DNA from: Amphiura filiformis
Lineage: Eukaryota; Echinodermata; Ophiuroidea; Amphilepidida; Amphiuridae
Assembly: GCF_039555335.1 (NCBI RefSeq)
Contig: NC_092635.1
Span: 48,194,052-48,258,051 of the forward strand
Length of the DNA stretch: 64,000 nucleotides
Direction: 5' to 3'
Positions 44,833 to 56,294 of the stretch are shown piece by piece. A program made the translations under genes and the position numbers. The notes under the pieces were generated by a model. The model ran no database searches. It was not told where the DNA came from and worked only from the letters and a program-made list of their open reading frames with translations. Position 1 is the first letter of the stretch, and every line of letters starts with the position of its first letter.

Positions 44833-46111
44833 CATTATTATGTTTTCAGAATCTTTATTTTAAGACAAAATTCAATTTTTTTTTTCAGTAATTGTTTTTT
44901 TTTTTAGATTTAAAAAAAAAAAAAAAAAAATTTTTGGGGGAGGTCAAAATCGACTGATCTTACATGCCTAGAGCAAAAAAAAAAAATTGAAAAAAGAATT
45001 TGAGAATTTTTTTTTCGTCCTATTTCCGGACTTTTTGGCCCCACTTCCGGAATTCCACAAGTTTCCGTAACATTTACATCAACGGGGATTCATTTCACCA
45101 AAATTTATGACGATTCGTAGCGCTTCGTAAGTCTCAGAATCCATCGTAACTTTAGAACGTATTGTAAAATACATTTCACTAAAATTATTTACTAATCTGC
45201 ACTTCCCAGAGATTGCCTACCAACACTAGAGGGAAAAAAATGGGAAAAAATCCCTATGTCTCATGAAGTTACGTACTCGTTCCAAGTCGTTCGTAAGTTG
45301 CGAAATGATATAATTGAATTATGAGGGTTGAAAATATGAAGTAATAAAGTGTTTATAATAATATTTGATAGGCAATAAACTGATAAAGTAAAGCTTAACT
45401 TAAGCTACAAAATACAGAGTGCAAGCCTGCAGTGCAACTGAGTGTGCAAGAGCCAGTGCAGTGCAGTTGGGTGGACTATATTTGCCGATTTCATAAGCTT
45501 ATCTAAAACCCTACCGTGTCTGTGCTAACATCATTCAAACCTTGCAGAGTCTTCAATTAATTACAAAAGTGACATTTGTCAGGTATAAATCCTCTGGTTT
45601 GGTCAGAAAATATGATAATTTTCGATGTCCGAGGCATGAGAGTGCCGAATTCTGCAGCTTTTACGTGGTTGTTAAGCACCGGTTTTTACTCGTTTTTTTG
45701 TACTTTCGTACAGATAAACGGCAAACAACATTAATTTCTTCATTTCTTAGCAGCTGAAACATGCATTTAGTACACCACAACGTTGATTTTCAAGCCTAGT
45801 TCATGAAATTAAACATCTCTTTCCGCGTCCGTAGAAAATCAAATTCTCCCGGTTTGATAGCAAAATAAACAAAATCGAGTTCATGAATGAATAGTCTCAT
45901 TCAGTGCGTTTATGTTCGCTAGTCTCACATACGGTCGTTGCTGTTTGCAATACGTTAAAATTGGCGGCAAAATCGGTGATTTTAAAAATCACGGGGGATT
46001 GGGATCCAGGTGGCGCTAAAATTGGATTCGAAATGCATCCAATATGCTATTTTTTTGACGTTTTAAACTGTGTGGAGAGGTATAGGAAGCAAGATTCTGA
46101 AAACATAATAA

Positions 46112-46640
46112 TGGGGTAAATTTGTTTTTTTTTAGATGCACTATCTAATCCTGCACATTATGACACCACATTGAATACAATGTGACCTCAAGAAGTAAAG
46201 TTATAAGCGATTGAATAGAGAAGGTCCAGTTTTAAAAATGACAAACTGGCCTATACAAGGCGCAAAAAGAATCCAACAAGCGCAACAAAGAGAAAACACA
46301 GTTTCTTCAATGAAGCGTTATTTAAAGCAGTTTTTATTTCAGTTTTTACTTCTCTGTACTTTTCATAACTTTCATTTTATTTGCCAGTTCTTTTGTTTCA
46401 GTTTTCTTTTGTTCCTTTTGTTTTAAATCAAAGCCAAACGCATAAATTATCCATTCACCACTCTCAAACCAGATGTCTATAGTCTGTGGAGTTTTGAATA
46501 GGCCAGTTTGTCACTTTTAAAACGGGACCTTCGTCTAATCAAATGCTTGTAACTTTGCTTCTTGAAGTCACATTGGATTCAATGTGGTGTCATAATGTGC
46601 AGGATTAGATAGTGCATCTATTAAAAAACAAATTTACCCC
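46112..46640. repeat. Inverted repeat with 145-bp arms and 240-bp spacer
   Basis: Left arm 46112-46257: GATGCACTATCTAATCCTGC, ATTATGACACCACATTGAAT and GACAAACTGGCCTAT. Right arm 46497-46640: ATAGGCCAGTTTGTC, ATTCAATGTGGTGTCATAAT and GCAGGATTAGATAGTGCATC. The spacer is T-rich. Confidence 0.85.
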
Positions 46641-46879
46641 AATATTGTTCAGTTTGGAAATTGTGATTATTTTTCCAAGTGTAAGGATACTTTATTGGCG
46701 CAGATATAGTTGCATGTTGAACCTGTTGGCACACATTTCACACCCTTTATATAGCTCTATTGATAGGGGATCACCAGGGGATAATTGGAGTGATTAGTGG
46801 TTTTAGATTGTATTTCGTAGGGACACTCACACACACACCCCCACACCCACCCAACACACCCTACAACAACAGATCTTAT

Positions 46880-46955
46880 GATTGAGTAGCTTGGCTAAAT
46901 CACGTCCTCCGAGGAGGTTCAGGTGCTGGTATTAAACGTACGGTACAGCACTGAT
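46880..46955 (-). repeat. Remnant of the 51-53-kb repeat, reverse orientation
   Basis: CCTCCGAGGAGGT and CTGGTATTAAACGTACGGTA match the reverse complement of TACCGTACGTTTACCAACAC and ACCTCCTCGGAGG at 52370-52400 and 53352-53385. Confidence 0.6.
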
Positions 46956-46964
46956 TAAATATTG

Positions 46965-47594
46965 GGCCCATTCCATGTCAACTCCAGGGATGTGCACCGC
47001 AGCACCTCTTCCCCTTCAATTTTTTTCTTTTTCTGTGTGGTGGTAGATATTGATGAGAAAGTAAAATCCTGAAAAATTGAGCTTCATACTCCATTTTCCC
47101 GTGGCATCAATTTGAAATTTAGGGGGGTCAGCGTAAAAAATGTGTCGCAACGCGAAAGACGATGTTTTGAGGTCCATAAATGTATAAAGGAACCCTTTAA
47201 AACTTTGAAAAGTATGTATCCTGGGGTACTTTTTGGTGTAGAAATCAAATCTGGTATCAGGAAACTTGTAACCCCTTTACTTTAAAAGATATAGGGCCCT
47301 CAAAATGCAACTTCGTCCAAACCAAACAAAAGTACCCCAGGATACATACTTTTCAAAGTTTTAAAGGGTTACCTTTATACATTTATGGACCTCCAAACGT
47401 CGTCTTTCGCGTTGCGACACATTTTTTACGCTGACCCCCTAAATTTCAAATTGATGCCACGGGAAAACGAAATGGAGTATGAAGCTCAAATTTTCAGGAT
47501 TTTACTTTCTCATCAATATCTACCACCACACAGAAAAAGAAAAAATTGAAGAGGTGCTGCGGTGCACATCCCTGGAGTTGACATGGAATGGGCC
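46965..47594. repeat. 630-bp near-perfect palindrome
   Basis: Arms of about 270 bp run from GGCCCATTCCATGTCAACTC to a mirrored GAGTTGACATGGAATGGGCC. All internal landmarks are mirrored, for example AGGGATGTGCACCGCAGCAC / GTGCTGCGGTGCACATCCCT and AAAACTTTGAAAAGTATGTA / ATACATACTTTTCAAAGTTT. The asymmetric centre (about 47250-47330) holds TATCAGGAAACTTGTAACCC. No coding capacity is seen. Confidence 0.9.
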
Positions 47595-47976
47595 ATTGAT
47601 ATTTTTCAAATTTAATAGTCCTCGGAGTAAATGTAAATTGTATAAATATAATGATGTGTAGGCCTACTTAATATGTACTTTAACCCCCACAACAACATTA
47701 TTCACCATGTTCACGGACGGGTTCTGGTCCAAAGTCCACTGGTCCAAAGTTCTGGTCCAATTCGAAAGAGAGATTGGCACTCAGTCTTGTAAAATACATT
47801 ACTACATTTTATCTACTGTCTTGTTTACTCATAGATATTGTAAATTATTTCTACTTTGAGAGTAAATTGATTTAAAAAAAACCAAGGCAAAAGGCAGAAT
47901 TTACATTGTAATTTACATTTATTTACAGATACGGAATACTTCGTTTTCACTTGGGAGAGCAGGACTCCGAGTATTA

Positions 47977-48230
47977 GACGTACAATATTGTATGTAACAT
48001 ATCTATACGTTATTTAATCTATTGCCATTCTATTTCCAGTAATGTTAAAATTCTAACGAATGTTTGATGACGAAAAATCGATAATATGTTACATATAATA
48101 TCTAGCAGAAATATATTATCGATTTTACGTCATCAAACATTTGTTAGAACTTAAACATTACTGGAAATAGAATGGCAATAGATTAAATAACGACGTAGAT
48201 ATGTTACATACAATATTTTACGTACAATAA
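47977..48230. repeat. Inverted repeat of about 254 bp
   Basis: TACAATATTGTATGTAACAT, TTATTTAATCTATTGCCATT and CTATTTCCAGTAATGTTAA at the left are mirrored at the right by TTAAACATTACTGGAAATAG and AATGGCAATAGATTAAATAA. The centre is TCGATAATATGTTACATATA. Confidence 0.85.
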
Positions 48231-48699
48231 AAAGTCTGAATACTGCTTTAAAGACTTATCATCTCAAATCTGTCACAATCTATGACGCCATTCAAATTCA
48301 ATAAAACAGTTCAGATCACAGTCTAAACTACTTATTCAAGGACAACATTGTGGCCCGGACGTTCAATATTTACTTATTTTTATGAAAAATGATTAAATAT
48401 ATCAGATGTAGATCACGCGAATTTAAATGAAAATAGCACTTAACCTGTCATAATCACGATCGCTGTAGGTTCCTTGTCAAAATGCATCAGTTCTATAATT
48501 TTCTTCTGCTTCAGTGCATTTACTAACGAGTGTTGTTGAAAGTGAATTTATGTCTGCTTTGGGTGATATCACAAGAAATAAGGAAAATATCACAAAATAA
48601 ATAAATAAACCGTTCCTGGAATGGAATCTCAAGATTAAGAAAAACAAAACAAAATCAAAAACTTTGGGAAAGAGCCCAGCTAGAACGCGTGTTAGGTGA

Positions 48700-49770
48700 T
48701 GTTGTTCTGGATTATTATTATTTTTCAGGTTTTTTGCTTTGCTATCTTCTGAAGATAGAATTTAGAGCCGATACGAAGAAAATAAAATACCTTCAGTGGA
48801 AGCTGTTAAGAAACTCTTTTGGTGTACTTTTATGTTTGATGATTTTTTTTTGCTATCTACTGAAGATAGCAATTACGGCGGATTTATATAATACAAAAGA
48901 CGATAATCGGCAAATTATTATAGCCAAAAAGCGCACTGAATCATCATCTCTTTTTAATATATCAGTGACGTTTTACATTTTTGTTTCTTTATTATTATTT
49001 CATCACCTTCCTAATAATCTCTGCTATATAAGTTCCGTTTTAAATTTTTATCAGTTTCGTCGTTTTAGCATTTTTTCAGTTTTTTGCTTACGAAGAGCCT
49101 ACGAAGAAAATAATGAATACAATCAGCGGAAGCTGTTAAGAAACTCTTGGAGTATATTTTATGGCTGATGATTTTTTGTTTTGCTATCTACTGAAGATAG
49201 CAATTACTCATACGGCGGGTTTATATAAAACAAAAGATTATTCATACATTTAGCTTTTTGATCGGTCAATTATTATAGCCCAGAAGCGTATACTGAATCA
49301 TCATCTCTTTTTAATAATACGTTTTTGCATTTTTGTTTCTTTATTTTTATTACCTTTCTGATAATCTCTACTATATAAGTCCTGTTTTAAATTTGTATCA
49401 ACATTTTAGCATTTCTTTGTAGCTTTGCATTTGGCCGATTGGCTACATTTTTGCTTTGCTATCTTCTGAAGATAGCATTTAGGGCATACAAAGAAAACAA
49501 TTAATACCTTCAGCGGAAGTTCGTTTTGTATAATTTTATGTTTGATGATTTTTTTTGCTATCTACTGATGATTTTTTTTGTTAAGATAGCAATTATGGCG
49601 GGTTCATATACGGTAATACAAAAGACAATTCATACATTTAGCATTTTGGTCGGCAAATTATTATAGCCCAAAAGCATACTGAAACATCATCTCTTTTTTG
49701 TTTCTTTATTTTTTTCCATCACCTTCCAAGTAATCTTTGCTATACTGTATAAGTCCCGTTTTAATCCCGC
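48700..49770 (+). repeat. Tandem array, three units of about 350-370 bp with small hairpins
   Basis: Each unit has ACGAAGAAAATAA-like, CAGCGGAAGCTGTTAAGAAA-like, GCTATCTACTGAAGATAGCA (a small hairpin), GGCGG(A/G)TTTATATA, ATTATAGCC(A/C)A(A/G)AA, GAATCATCATCTCTTTTTAA and AATCTCTGCTATATAAGT blocks. Units start near 48700, 49060 and 49430. The 159-codon frame at 48689 crosses unit boundaries and is not credible as a protein. Confidence 0.85.
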
Positions 49771-50545
49771 CTGCCCTGTAAGGTCACAGAGTGGTGACGA
49801 TTTTGACTGGGGAATGGGGATTTCCACTTGTTTACAAATGTAGGCCTATTGAAAAGTTTACACATTTTAAAGAACCTAGAAAGATACAATAGGCGAACTG
49901 TTTTATTTTGATGTTCTAAAACACAAACACAAATCGTTTAAAAAACACATTTAAATGTAGTGTTATATAAATGGTATAAAGGATTTGAAACTTTAATTTA
50001 ATCAGAAACGGTCAATTTTCAACGGTCGCGGTCTTTAGTTACATGCGCACGAATGCAAACTCAGCCTGTATGGGTGTTACACGTGTTACACCTCCGTATC
50101 AAAACAGGATTAGATTTTTGCACGTGGATTCAAGAGTGCCAATTGGGATTTGCAGTTGGGCCTGAAATAGGACTTTTAGGCTTATACGATTATAATTTAT
50201 GATTAAGTAATTCTCTGGTTTTAATATACATACGAAATAACGTCAGGATGTATACAAATAGCGAAGACGCACCATAATTAATGCACATAAAATGCAATGT
50301 TTCCTATTGCAAATGAAAGAAGAAACAAGTGTATTAGCTATGTTATAGCCCGGGCATGTTAGCTACAGTTAATACATAATATTGAATATAAATTATTTTT
50401 ATATATTACTGGCTTTACCTCAAGACCCGCAAGACCAAAGGAATTATAAATGCGATTATTGGCATCCTTGGCTCAATTCCTTTAACATAAATGTATAGAA
50501 ACACACTGTAATTTTCTTAGTTAAATGGCTAAAACTGGAAATATT

Positions 50546-50612
50546 GGTTTCAACATAAAAAATCCAAGTTTTGAGATATTTTCTCAAAATATCAAGAACT
50601 ATATACACTGGA
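50546..50612 (+). repeat. Repeat R3, left portion (interrupted)
   Basis: GGTTTCAACATAAAAAATCC and AAGTTTTGAGATATTTTCTC match R3. The copy stops near CAAGAACTATATACACTGG and resumes after the palindrome, at about 51250. Confidence 0.7.
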
Positions 50613-50617
50613 AAGTA

Positions 50618-51246
50618 TTAATTAGTCAAAAAAGTGGTCTAATTGGACTAATTTATAATTGGTCATGCAAGATAATTTTTTTAAATTCAATAAATGCTGC
50701 TGAAATTGTGTATTTGTAATGCCAGAAGTATATTAATAACATTTCACATCAATTTGCATCATTTGACAATATTTTCGTGACTTAAAATTGTCCATTTGTA
50801 CAAAATATCAAATTGCATGACTAATCATAGACTTAAGACTTCGTGATTTAATTAGTCATTTACGTGAATTACTAATTAAATTACTAATTGAATGACTAAT
50901 TATTGATAAAAAGACTAATATGTGATTACGAATTAATCAATAATTAGTCATTCAATTAGTAATTTGATTAATGATTTGTCAACAATTAGTCATTCACGTG
51001 GTAATTTAATTAGTAATTAGTAGTCTTAAGTCAACGACTAGTCATGCAATTTGATATTTTTATTTGTACAAATGGACCATTTTAAGTCATGAAAATATTG
51101 TAAAATGATGCAAATTGGTGTGAAATGTTATTAATATTCTTCTGACATTACAAATACATAATTTCAGCAGCATTTCTTGAATTTAAAAAAATTATCTTGC
51201 ATGACTAATTATAAATTCCAATTAGACCACTTTTTTGACTAATTAA
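50618..51246. mobile_element. 629-bp foldback element inserted in repeat R3
   Basis: TTAATTAGTCAAAAAAGTGG at the left is mirrored by CCACTTTTTTGACTAATTAA at the right. The arms continue (GACTAATTTATAATTGGTCA / CATGACTAATTATAAATTCC; ATGCAAATTGGTGTGAAATG and its inverse) to the centre near 50930. The inner third consists of short TTAGTCATT / AATGACTAA words in both orientations. R3 resumes at 51250. Confidence 0.85.
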
Positions 51247-51249
51247 TTA

Positions 51250-51385
51250 TCAGAAACCACTGAACCAATTCTGGGCTTGTTTGTACTCATTTTTTATTCA
51301 TTTTCATGCTTATTCCAAATATTGTCATGAAAATTAACAATTCCAAATTTGACATCTGCGTGGCCGATTTACTGAATGACCTTCA
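51250..51385 (+). repeat. Repeat R3, right portion (interrupted)
   Basis: AACCACTGAACCAATTCTGG, GCTTGTTTGTACTC and CATGAAAATTAACAATT complete the R3 order begun at 50546. TGACATCTGCGTGG corresponds to the R3 end. Confidence 0.65.
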
Positions 51386-51429
51386 ACGTGTTCAACTATT
51401 CCACCAAGTGTAAGTCAGCAATTAGTGTA

Positions 51430-53455
51430 ACTAGGCGGTTACCCGTATTTGGCGGTTCTCGACTGTCACGATTACCTGGCTGATGGTGACTGTACTCACC
51501 AAGTTTTATGCCCATAGGACAGTTTTTGCTAATTTCACCTCAGATGACCCCTTGTGACCTCGAAATGACCTTCCAAAATTTGACTCTAAAAGTTGACTGT
51601 ACCCACCAAGTTTCATGCCCATACAACATTTTTTTACTAATTTGACCTCAGATGACCCCTGCGTGACCCTGGATGACCCCAAAATGACCTTCCAAAATTT
51701 GACTCTAAAGGTTGACTGTACCCACCAAATGTCATGCCCGTACGACAGTTTTTACTAATTTGACCTCAGATGACCCCTGGATGACCTCGGGTGATCTTGG
51801 CCCACTAACTGAAACAAACTTGTTCTGTCTGAAGTCCAGATGCACCCATCCACCAAGTTTGAGGAACGTGCGACCCCTAGTCTCCGAGAAAATAGGCGGA
51901 AAACAGTTTTTACTGATTTGACCTCAGATGACCCCTGGGTGACCTTGACCCACTAATCAATACAAACTTGTTCTGTCCTAGGTCAAGATGCACCTACCCA
52001 CCAAGTTTCATGCCCATATGACAGTTTTACTAATTTGACCCCTAGATGACCTCTGGTGACCTTGACCCACTAACCAATACAAACTTGTTCTGTCCCGGGT
52101 CAAGACGCACCCACCCGTCAAGTTTGAGGAACGTGCGACCCCAGTCTCCGAGAAAAACAGTTGTTACTAATTTGACCCCTGGATGACCTTGGGTGACCTT
52201 GACCCACTAACCAATATAAACTCGTTCTTCCTCATACCAAGCTGCACCCATCCACCAAGTTTGAGGAACGTGCGACCCCCGGTCTCCGAGAAAAGAGGCG
52301 GACAGACAAACAGACACACAAAGACACAAACAAACAAACAGACAGATTGTGGTGAATTATAGTAAGATACCGTACGTTTACCAACACCAGGACCTCCTCG
52401 GAGGATGGTTTGCCAAGTTCCTGCATATTTTATTGATCAAGTTTGCCGCTGACTTCCCCATTTTCTAGGCGGTTACCCGTATCTCGCGGTTTTCGGCTAT
52501 CATAATTATTGGCTTTTGCAGATCTCAGAATCAGGGTGTGTCCTTTGGCTAGGTCTGACAAAAAGGTCACCGTGAAAACTTTTGTTTGTTAGTCCAAGGT
52601 CCACTCACCCACCAAGTTTGAGCTCCATAGAGGCAATTTGAAATTTCTACCTTTTTTGACCTATGACCTCTTAACCGTAGGTCTGACGAAAAGGTCACCG
52701 TGGAAACTTTTGTTTGTTAGTCCAACATCCACCCACCCACCAAGTTTGAGCTCCATAGGGGCAGTTTGAGAGTTCTACCTTTTTTTTTGACCTATGACCT
52801 CGTAACCGTAGGTCTGACGAAAAGGTCACCGTGGAAACTTTTGTTTGTTAGTCCAAGGTCAACACACCCACCAAGTTTGAGCTCCATAGAGACAATTTGA
52901 AATTTCTACCTTTTTTTGACCTATGACCTCTTAACCGTAGGTTTGACAAAAAGGTCACAGTGGAAACTTTTGTTTGTTAGTCCAAGATCCACCCACCCAC
53001 CAAGTTTGAGCTCCATAGGGGCAATTTGAAATTTCTACCTTTTTTTGACCTATGACCTCTTAACCGTAGGTCTGACGAAAAGGTCACCGTGGAAACTTTT
53101 GTTTGTTAGTCCAAGGTCAACCCACCCACCAAGTTTGAGCTCCATAGGGGCAATTTGAAATTAGACTTCAATTGGACTTGACCTCGGCCTTGACCTTTGA
53201 CCTTAAAAAATATAAACTCGTTCTTCCTCATACCAAGCTGCACCCACCCACCAAGTTTGAGGAACGCGCGACCCCCAGTCTCCGAGAAAAGAGGCGGACA
53301 GACAAACAGATACACAAACACACAAACAGATTCTGGTGAATTATAGTAGGATACCGTACGTTTACCAACACCAGGACCTCCTCGGAGGATGGTTTGCCAA
53401 GTTCCTGCATATTTTATTGATCAAGTTTGCCGCTGACTTCCCCATTTTCTTGTTA
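51430..53455 (+). repeat. Complex tandem repeat (CACCAAGTTT..GACCT families)
   Basis: 51540-52200 holds repeated GACCTCAGATGACCCCTG(G/C)-type and CCCACTAACCAATACAAACT units. 52550-53160 is a cleaner array of about 130-bp units (GTCTGACGAAAAGGTCACCG, TTTTGTTTGTTAGTCCAA, CACCAAGTTTGAGCTCCATA; five copies). The block 52200-52450 (CATACCAAGCTGCACCCA to TTGCCGCTGACTTCCCCATT) is repeated almost exactly at 53214-53448. GGCGGTTACCCGTAT starts sub-blocks at 51433 and 52469. It ends in (GACA/CAAA)n simple sequence. There is no convincing protein. Confidence 0.85.
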
Positions 53456-53459
53456 TTTT

Positions 53460-54560
53460 AAAAACACACCTTTCTGCTTAATTAATATTCTGATTCTGGG
53501 CTTATTTTGGTCCATTTCTGGAACACTTTGGGGTATTATTTTTTTAACATTTGAAATAATTTGCATTGACGTTGATGGGTGCGAATAAATGCGACAAAGG
53601 TTTATTATAATAATAATGGCTTCTGTGTTGATGCGTATGGGCGGGAATGTAACAATATTATTATTAACATTTGTAAACATTGAAACAGACATATTTAGAA
53701 ATTAGTATATCCGAAAATAGGATATGACCTTTGAACAACTACGCTTTTATGCACTATTGTTTTAGGCCAAGTAAAAATAAAAATATGTTTCTTGTCCGGG
53801 TTTTTTAAAATTAGGAGGATGTGGGGCTTTTTATTTTTTATTTTTTATTGGAAAACGACGCTAAACACCTGTATTTGGCACCATATTTTGGGTATTCGAC
53901 ATATAGATTGATATCTGAGAAAAAAGAGGAGGCCCGTTTTATTTTATTGTTTTGAGAGGTAAAGCCCCCCTTTTTATAGTGATCACAAAACTCTTCTTAA
54001 ATGATGTATTATGCAAAGCCGTAAAATAAGTTTCAACTTCTGAAACATCTTTTTCAACAAGTTATACCTGAAAGATTACAAAATAAAAATAAATTTGAAA
54101 AATCTGTAACCTTGTATTTTTTTACTCGGCCTTATCAAAACACTCATATTAATACGTCAATCTACGAGTGTAAAGCATCTGTAATGCATCTGTACAAAAA
54201 CATAATGCGTTTTGTTTTCTGTAGGTGGCATGATGAATAAAATGCGAAATGCGCTTTTTTGAAGTCAGAATTTATCCTAAAATATGCCGTGCAGATTTTA
54301 ATGGTCAAGTTAATAATAAAATAGATTTAATACGAACTATAAATTATTGTGCGCCACTGAGGGTTGATTTTAATTGATTCCCTTTTTATCTCGTGCCCAC
54401 TTGTTTCCACTAGAACCCCCCCATAACATTAAAAGATCTGCCAAGGATTATTAAAGTCGGGATCTGACATTTCCTAATTAGCATGTGTCAACTGTTATTT
54501 AAGTGGCATATTTATGATGTTTTTTGTACATACTTTTAAAAACAATAATATGCTGACAGG
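53460..54560. other. Unassigned AT-rich DNA
   Basis: No gene or repeat family recognised. Confidence 0.4.
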
Positions 54561-54573
54561 CTATCACCATTAA

Positions 54574-54934
54574 GGGGGTACTACACCCCTGTGGTAAATT
54601 TGCGACTATTTTTGCATTTTTCTCAAAAAATAATAACACACTGGTAACAAAAGTTATGTATATTATTGGGGGCAAGGAATCCAATTACTATACTGAAATT
54701 TCAGTGACTCAAGACAAGCGGTTCAGTATATATGATAGGAAACGAGGTACATCATAGCGGTACCTTATTTCTTATTATAAATAACAAATCGCTTGTCTTG
54801 GGTCACTGAAATTCCAGTGTAGTAATTGGATTCCTTGCCCCTATAATATACATAACTTTGGTTACCACTGTTTTATTAGTTTTTGAGAAAAATGCAAAAA
54901 TAGACACAAATTTATCGAGGGGTGTAGTACCCCC
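54574..54934. mobile_element. piggyBac-like MITE with TTAA target duplication
   Basis: TTAA at 54570-54573 and 54935-54938 flanks an element starting GGGGGTACTACACCCCTG and ending GGGGTGTAGTACCCCC. The arms pair almost throughout (GGCAAGGAATCCAATTACTA / TAGTAATTGGATTCCTTGCC; AAGACAAGCG / CGCTTGTCTT). Exact TTAA duplication is the signature of piggyBac transposition. No transposase is present. Confidence 0.85.
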
Positions 54935-55878
54935 TTAAGCCTGGTTAGTTTTTATCGGGGTTTTTATCACACGAGGACACAAATACGAACAACTAGTCGA
55001 ATATAGCGCCATGATGGAAGTGACGTCAGGTGTCAAATGTTTTCGTGACCAAATACTACTTCTATTTCATATGTCATACCGTGTCACGCATTTCCTTCGT
55101 ATTATTGATAGCAAGTCCTAATTTCGACATTTACAAAAAGTCATTCCTGCGTCAAATTCGCATAATTGAAAAACAAATCACTGGTGCCTGATGGGATTAT
55201 TATAGCAGTTTGACCCGGGAGTTTAACTCATTTCCGGAGGGTATGACCTTGCTAGAGGGCGTTTTACTCTCTTCAACAGGTAACAGGTACGATTCACTAA
55301 ACTTACGACACCTTTATGTGGGGACCTCAATACAATGACCAAGTAAGAGTTTAATTGGAATTATTCCCGGGGAATTATTCATAACCAATCGAAAGCTTGC
55401 CTCACTTTGTAGATAGCAAACCAACAGAATTCGTCATAGATATGCGTTGCTAATAGAAAAACCGTGATTTAGTGTCATCCCCTATACCTATTCTTGCCTT
55501 TAATCGTGTAAATGCAACAGGTGCCGTGATGCCGTTAATGTCTTTTCGTTCGATTAGAGCAAAACAAAGTCACATCCGCCTACCCTGATATCATCGTTTA
55601 CTATTTTATACTGCGATGAAAATAAAGCAGTTTGTATGGCGTAATCTGTTTAATTTCATTTTCTTTATAAAATCTATTTCGACAAAGATTTTTACAGGGA
55701 ATTAATCTGTTATTGTAATATACTCTAAATAATTGAAAGGTGGTACAATATATATCTTTAAAATCATAATTTGAATTTTGTGAAAGATTTTTTTTATGGT
55801 ATAAGGTACAAATATTAGAAATAGACAGCTGCATATCATAAATCATATTGGTTCATTACCTCAACATTAAATATAATT

Positions 55879-56079
55879 TTATGATATTTTTGTACAGTAC
55901 TCTCTGTTTAAATTGGCTATACTTATTCTGTTAATTTGCGTTTCATCATCTTTAATAATTCGACACGGACAATAGTTTTCTATTTTGAAAGTTTTTACGA
56001 TAACTGGCTCTCCGATATGTTTTGGAAGTAACATTCCTGAAGTTAATGCTATGATATCTTGCAAAGGATTATCCACCAT
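55879..56079 (-). CDS. Short divergent ORF, function unknown
   Basis: A 66-codon frame starts only 50 bp from the convertase ATG on the opposite strand. The protein is well-mixed in composition (MVDNPLQDIIALTSGMLLPK at its start) and unlike the repeat-derived frames elsewhere, but no domain was recognised. It could be a small gene, a first exon, or chance. A 24-bp palindrome (56094-56117) lies between it and the convertase start. Confidence 0.2.
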   Translation of the reverse strand: MVDNPLQDIIALTSGMLLPKHIGEPVIVKTFKIENYCPCRIIKDDETQINRISIANLNREYCTKIS

Positions 56080-56093
56080 TTTAAGAATTTATA

Positions 56094-56117
56094 AATTAAT
56101 AAAACGTATGTTTTATT
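56094..56117. promoter_or_regulatory. 24-bp palindrome between divergent starts
   Basis: TTAATAAAAC GTAT GTTTTATTAA is a perfect inverted repeat 13 bp before the convertase ATG and 15 bp before the divergent ORF. It could be a binding site or a remnant of an insertion; no known motif was recognised. Confidence 0.3.
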
Positions 56118-56129
56118 AATTCCATTGGA

Positions 56130-56294
56130 ATGTATCTATTTTACGCTTTACTCCTGTCGAATTCACTTGGATTTATTTTATCTTCAAAGCAAGGTGACGG
56201 ACTTTATACCAATGAATTTGCTGTTAAGGTACTTGGTGGACATTTGGTAGCCAAAGAAGTAGCTGGTCGACATGGATTTGAATATATAGATAAG
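56130..56294 (+). CDS. PCSK1-like: Convertase coding exon 1 (signal peptide, prodomain start; 55 residues)
   Basis: ATG at 56130 has G at -3 and is followed by YLFYALLLSNSLGFIL, a typical signal peptide core. The exon ends at ...GFEYIDK with donor GTAATT. No upstream in-frame ATG with a better peptide was seen. Confidence 0.85.

Larger units (their letters stand above)
44621..46703. mobile_element. 2.08-kb element with about 60-bp terminal inverted repeats
   Basis: CTGCGCCAATAAAGTATCCT, TACACTTGGAAAAATAA and AAACTGAACAATATTG at the left are mirrored at the right, ending GGCGCAG. ATATA borders both ends (last bases before 44621, first after 46703), so the duplication is 3-5 bp. No transposase frame is visible. 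It contains its own inverted repeats (44681-44832 and 46112-46640) and A/T runs. Confidence 0.75.

Noticed and set aside
48689..49168. A 159-codon frame
   Set aside because: It crosses tandem repeat units, has no domain, and the same DNA in the next units is frame-broken.
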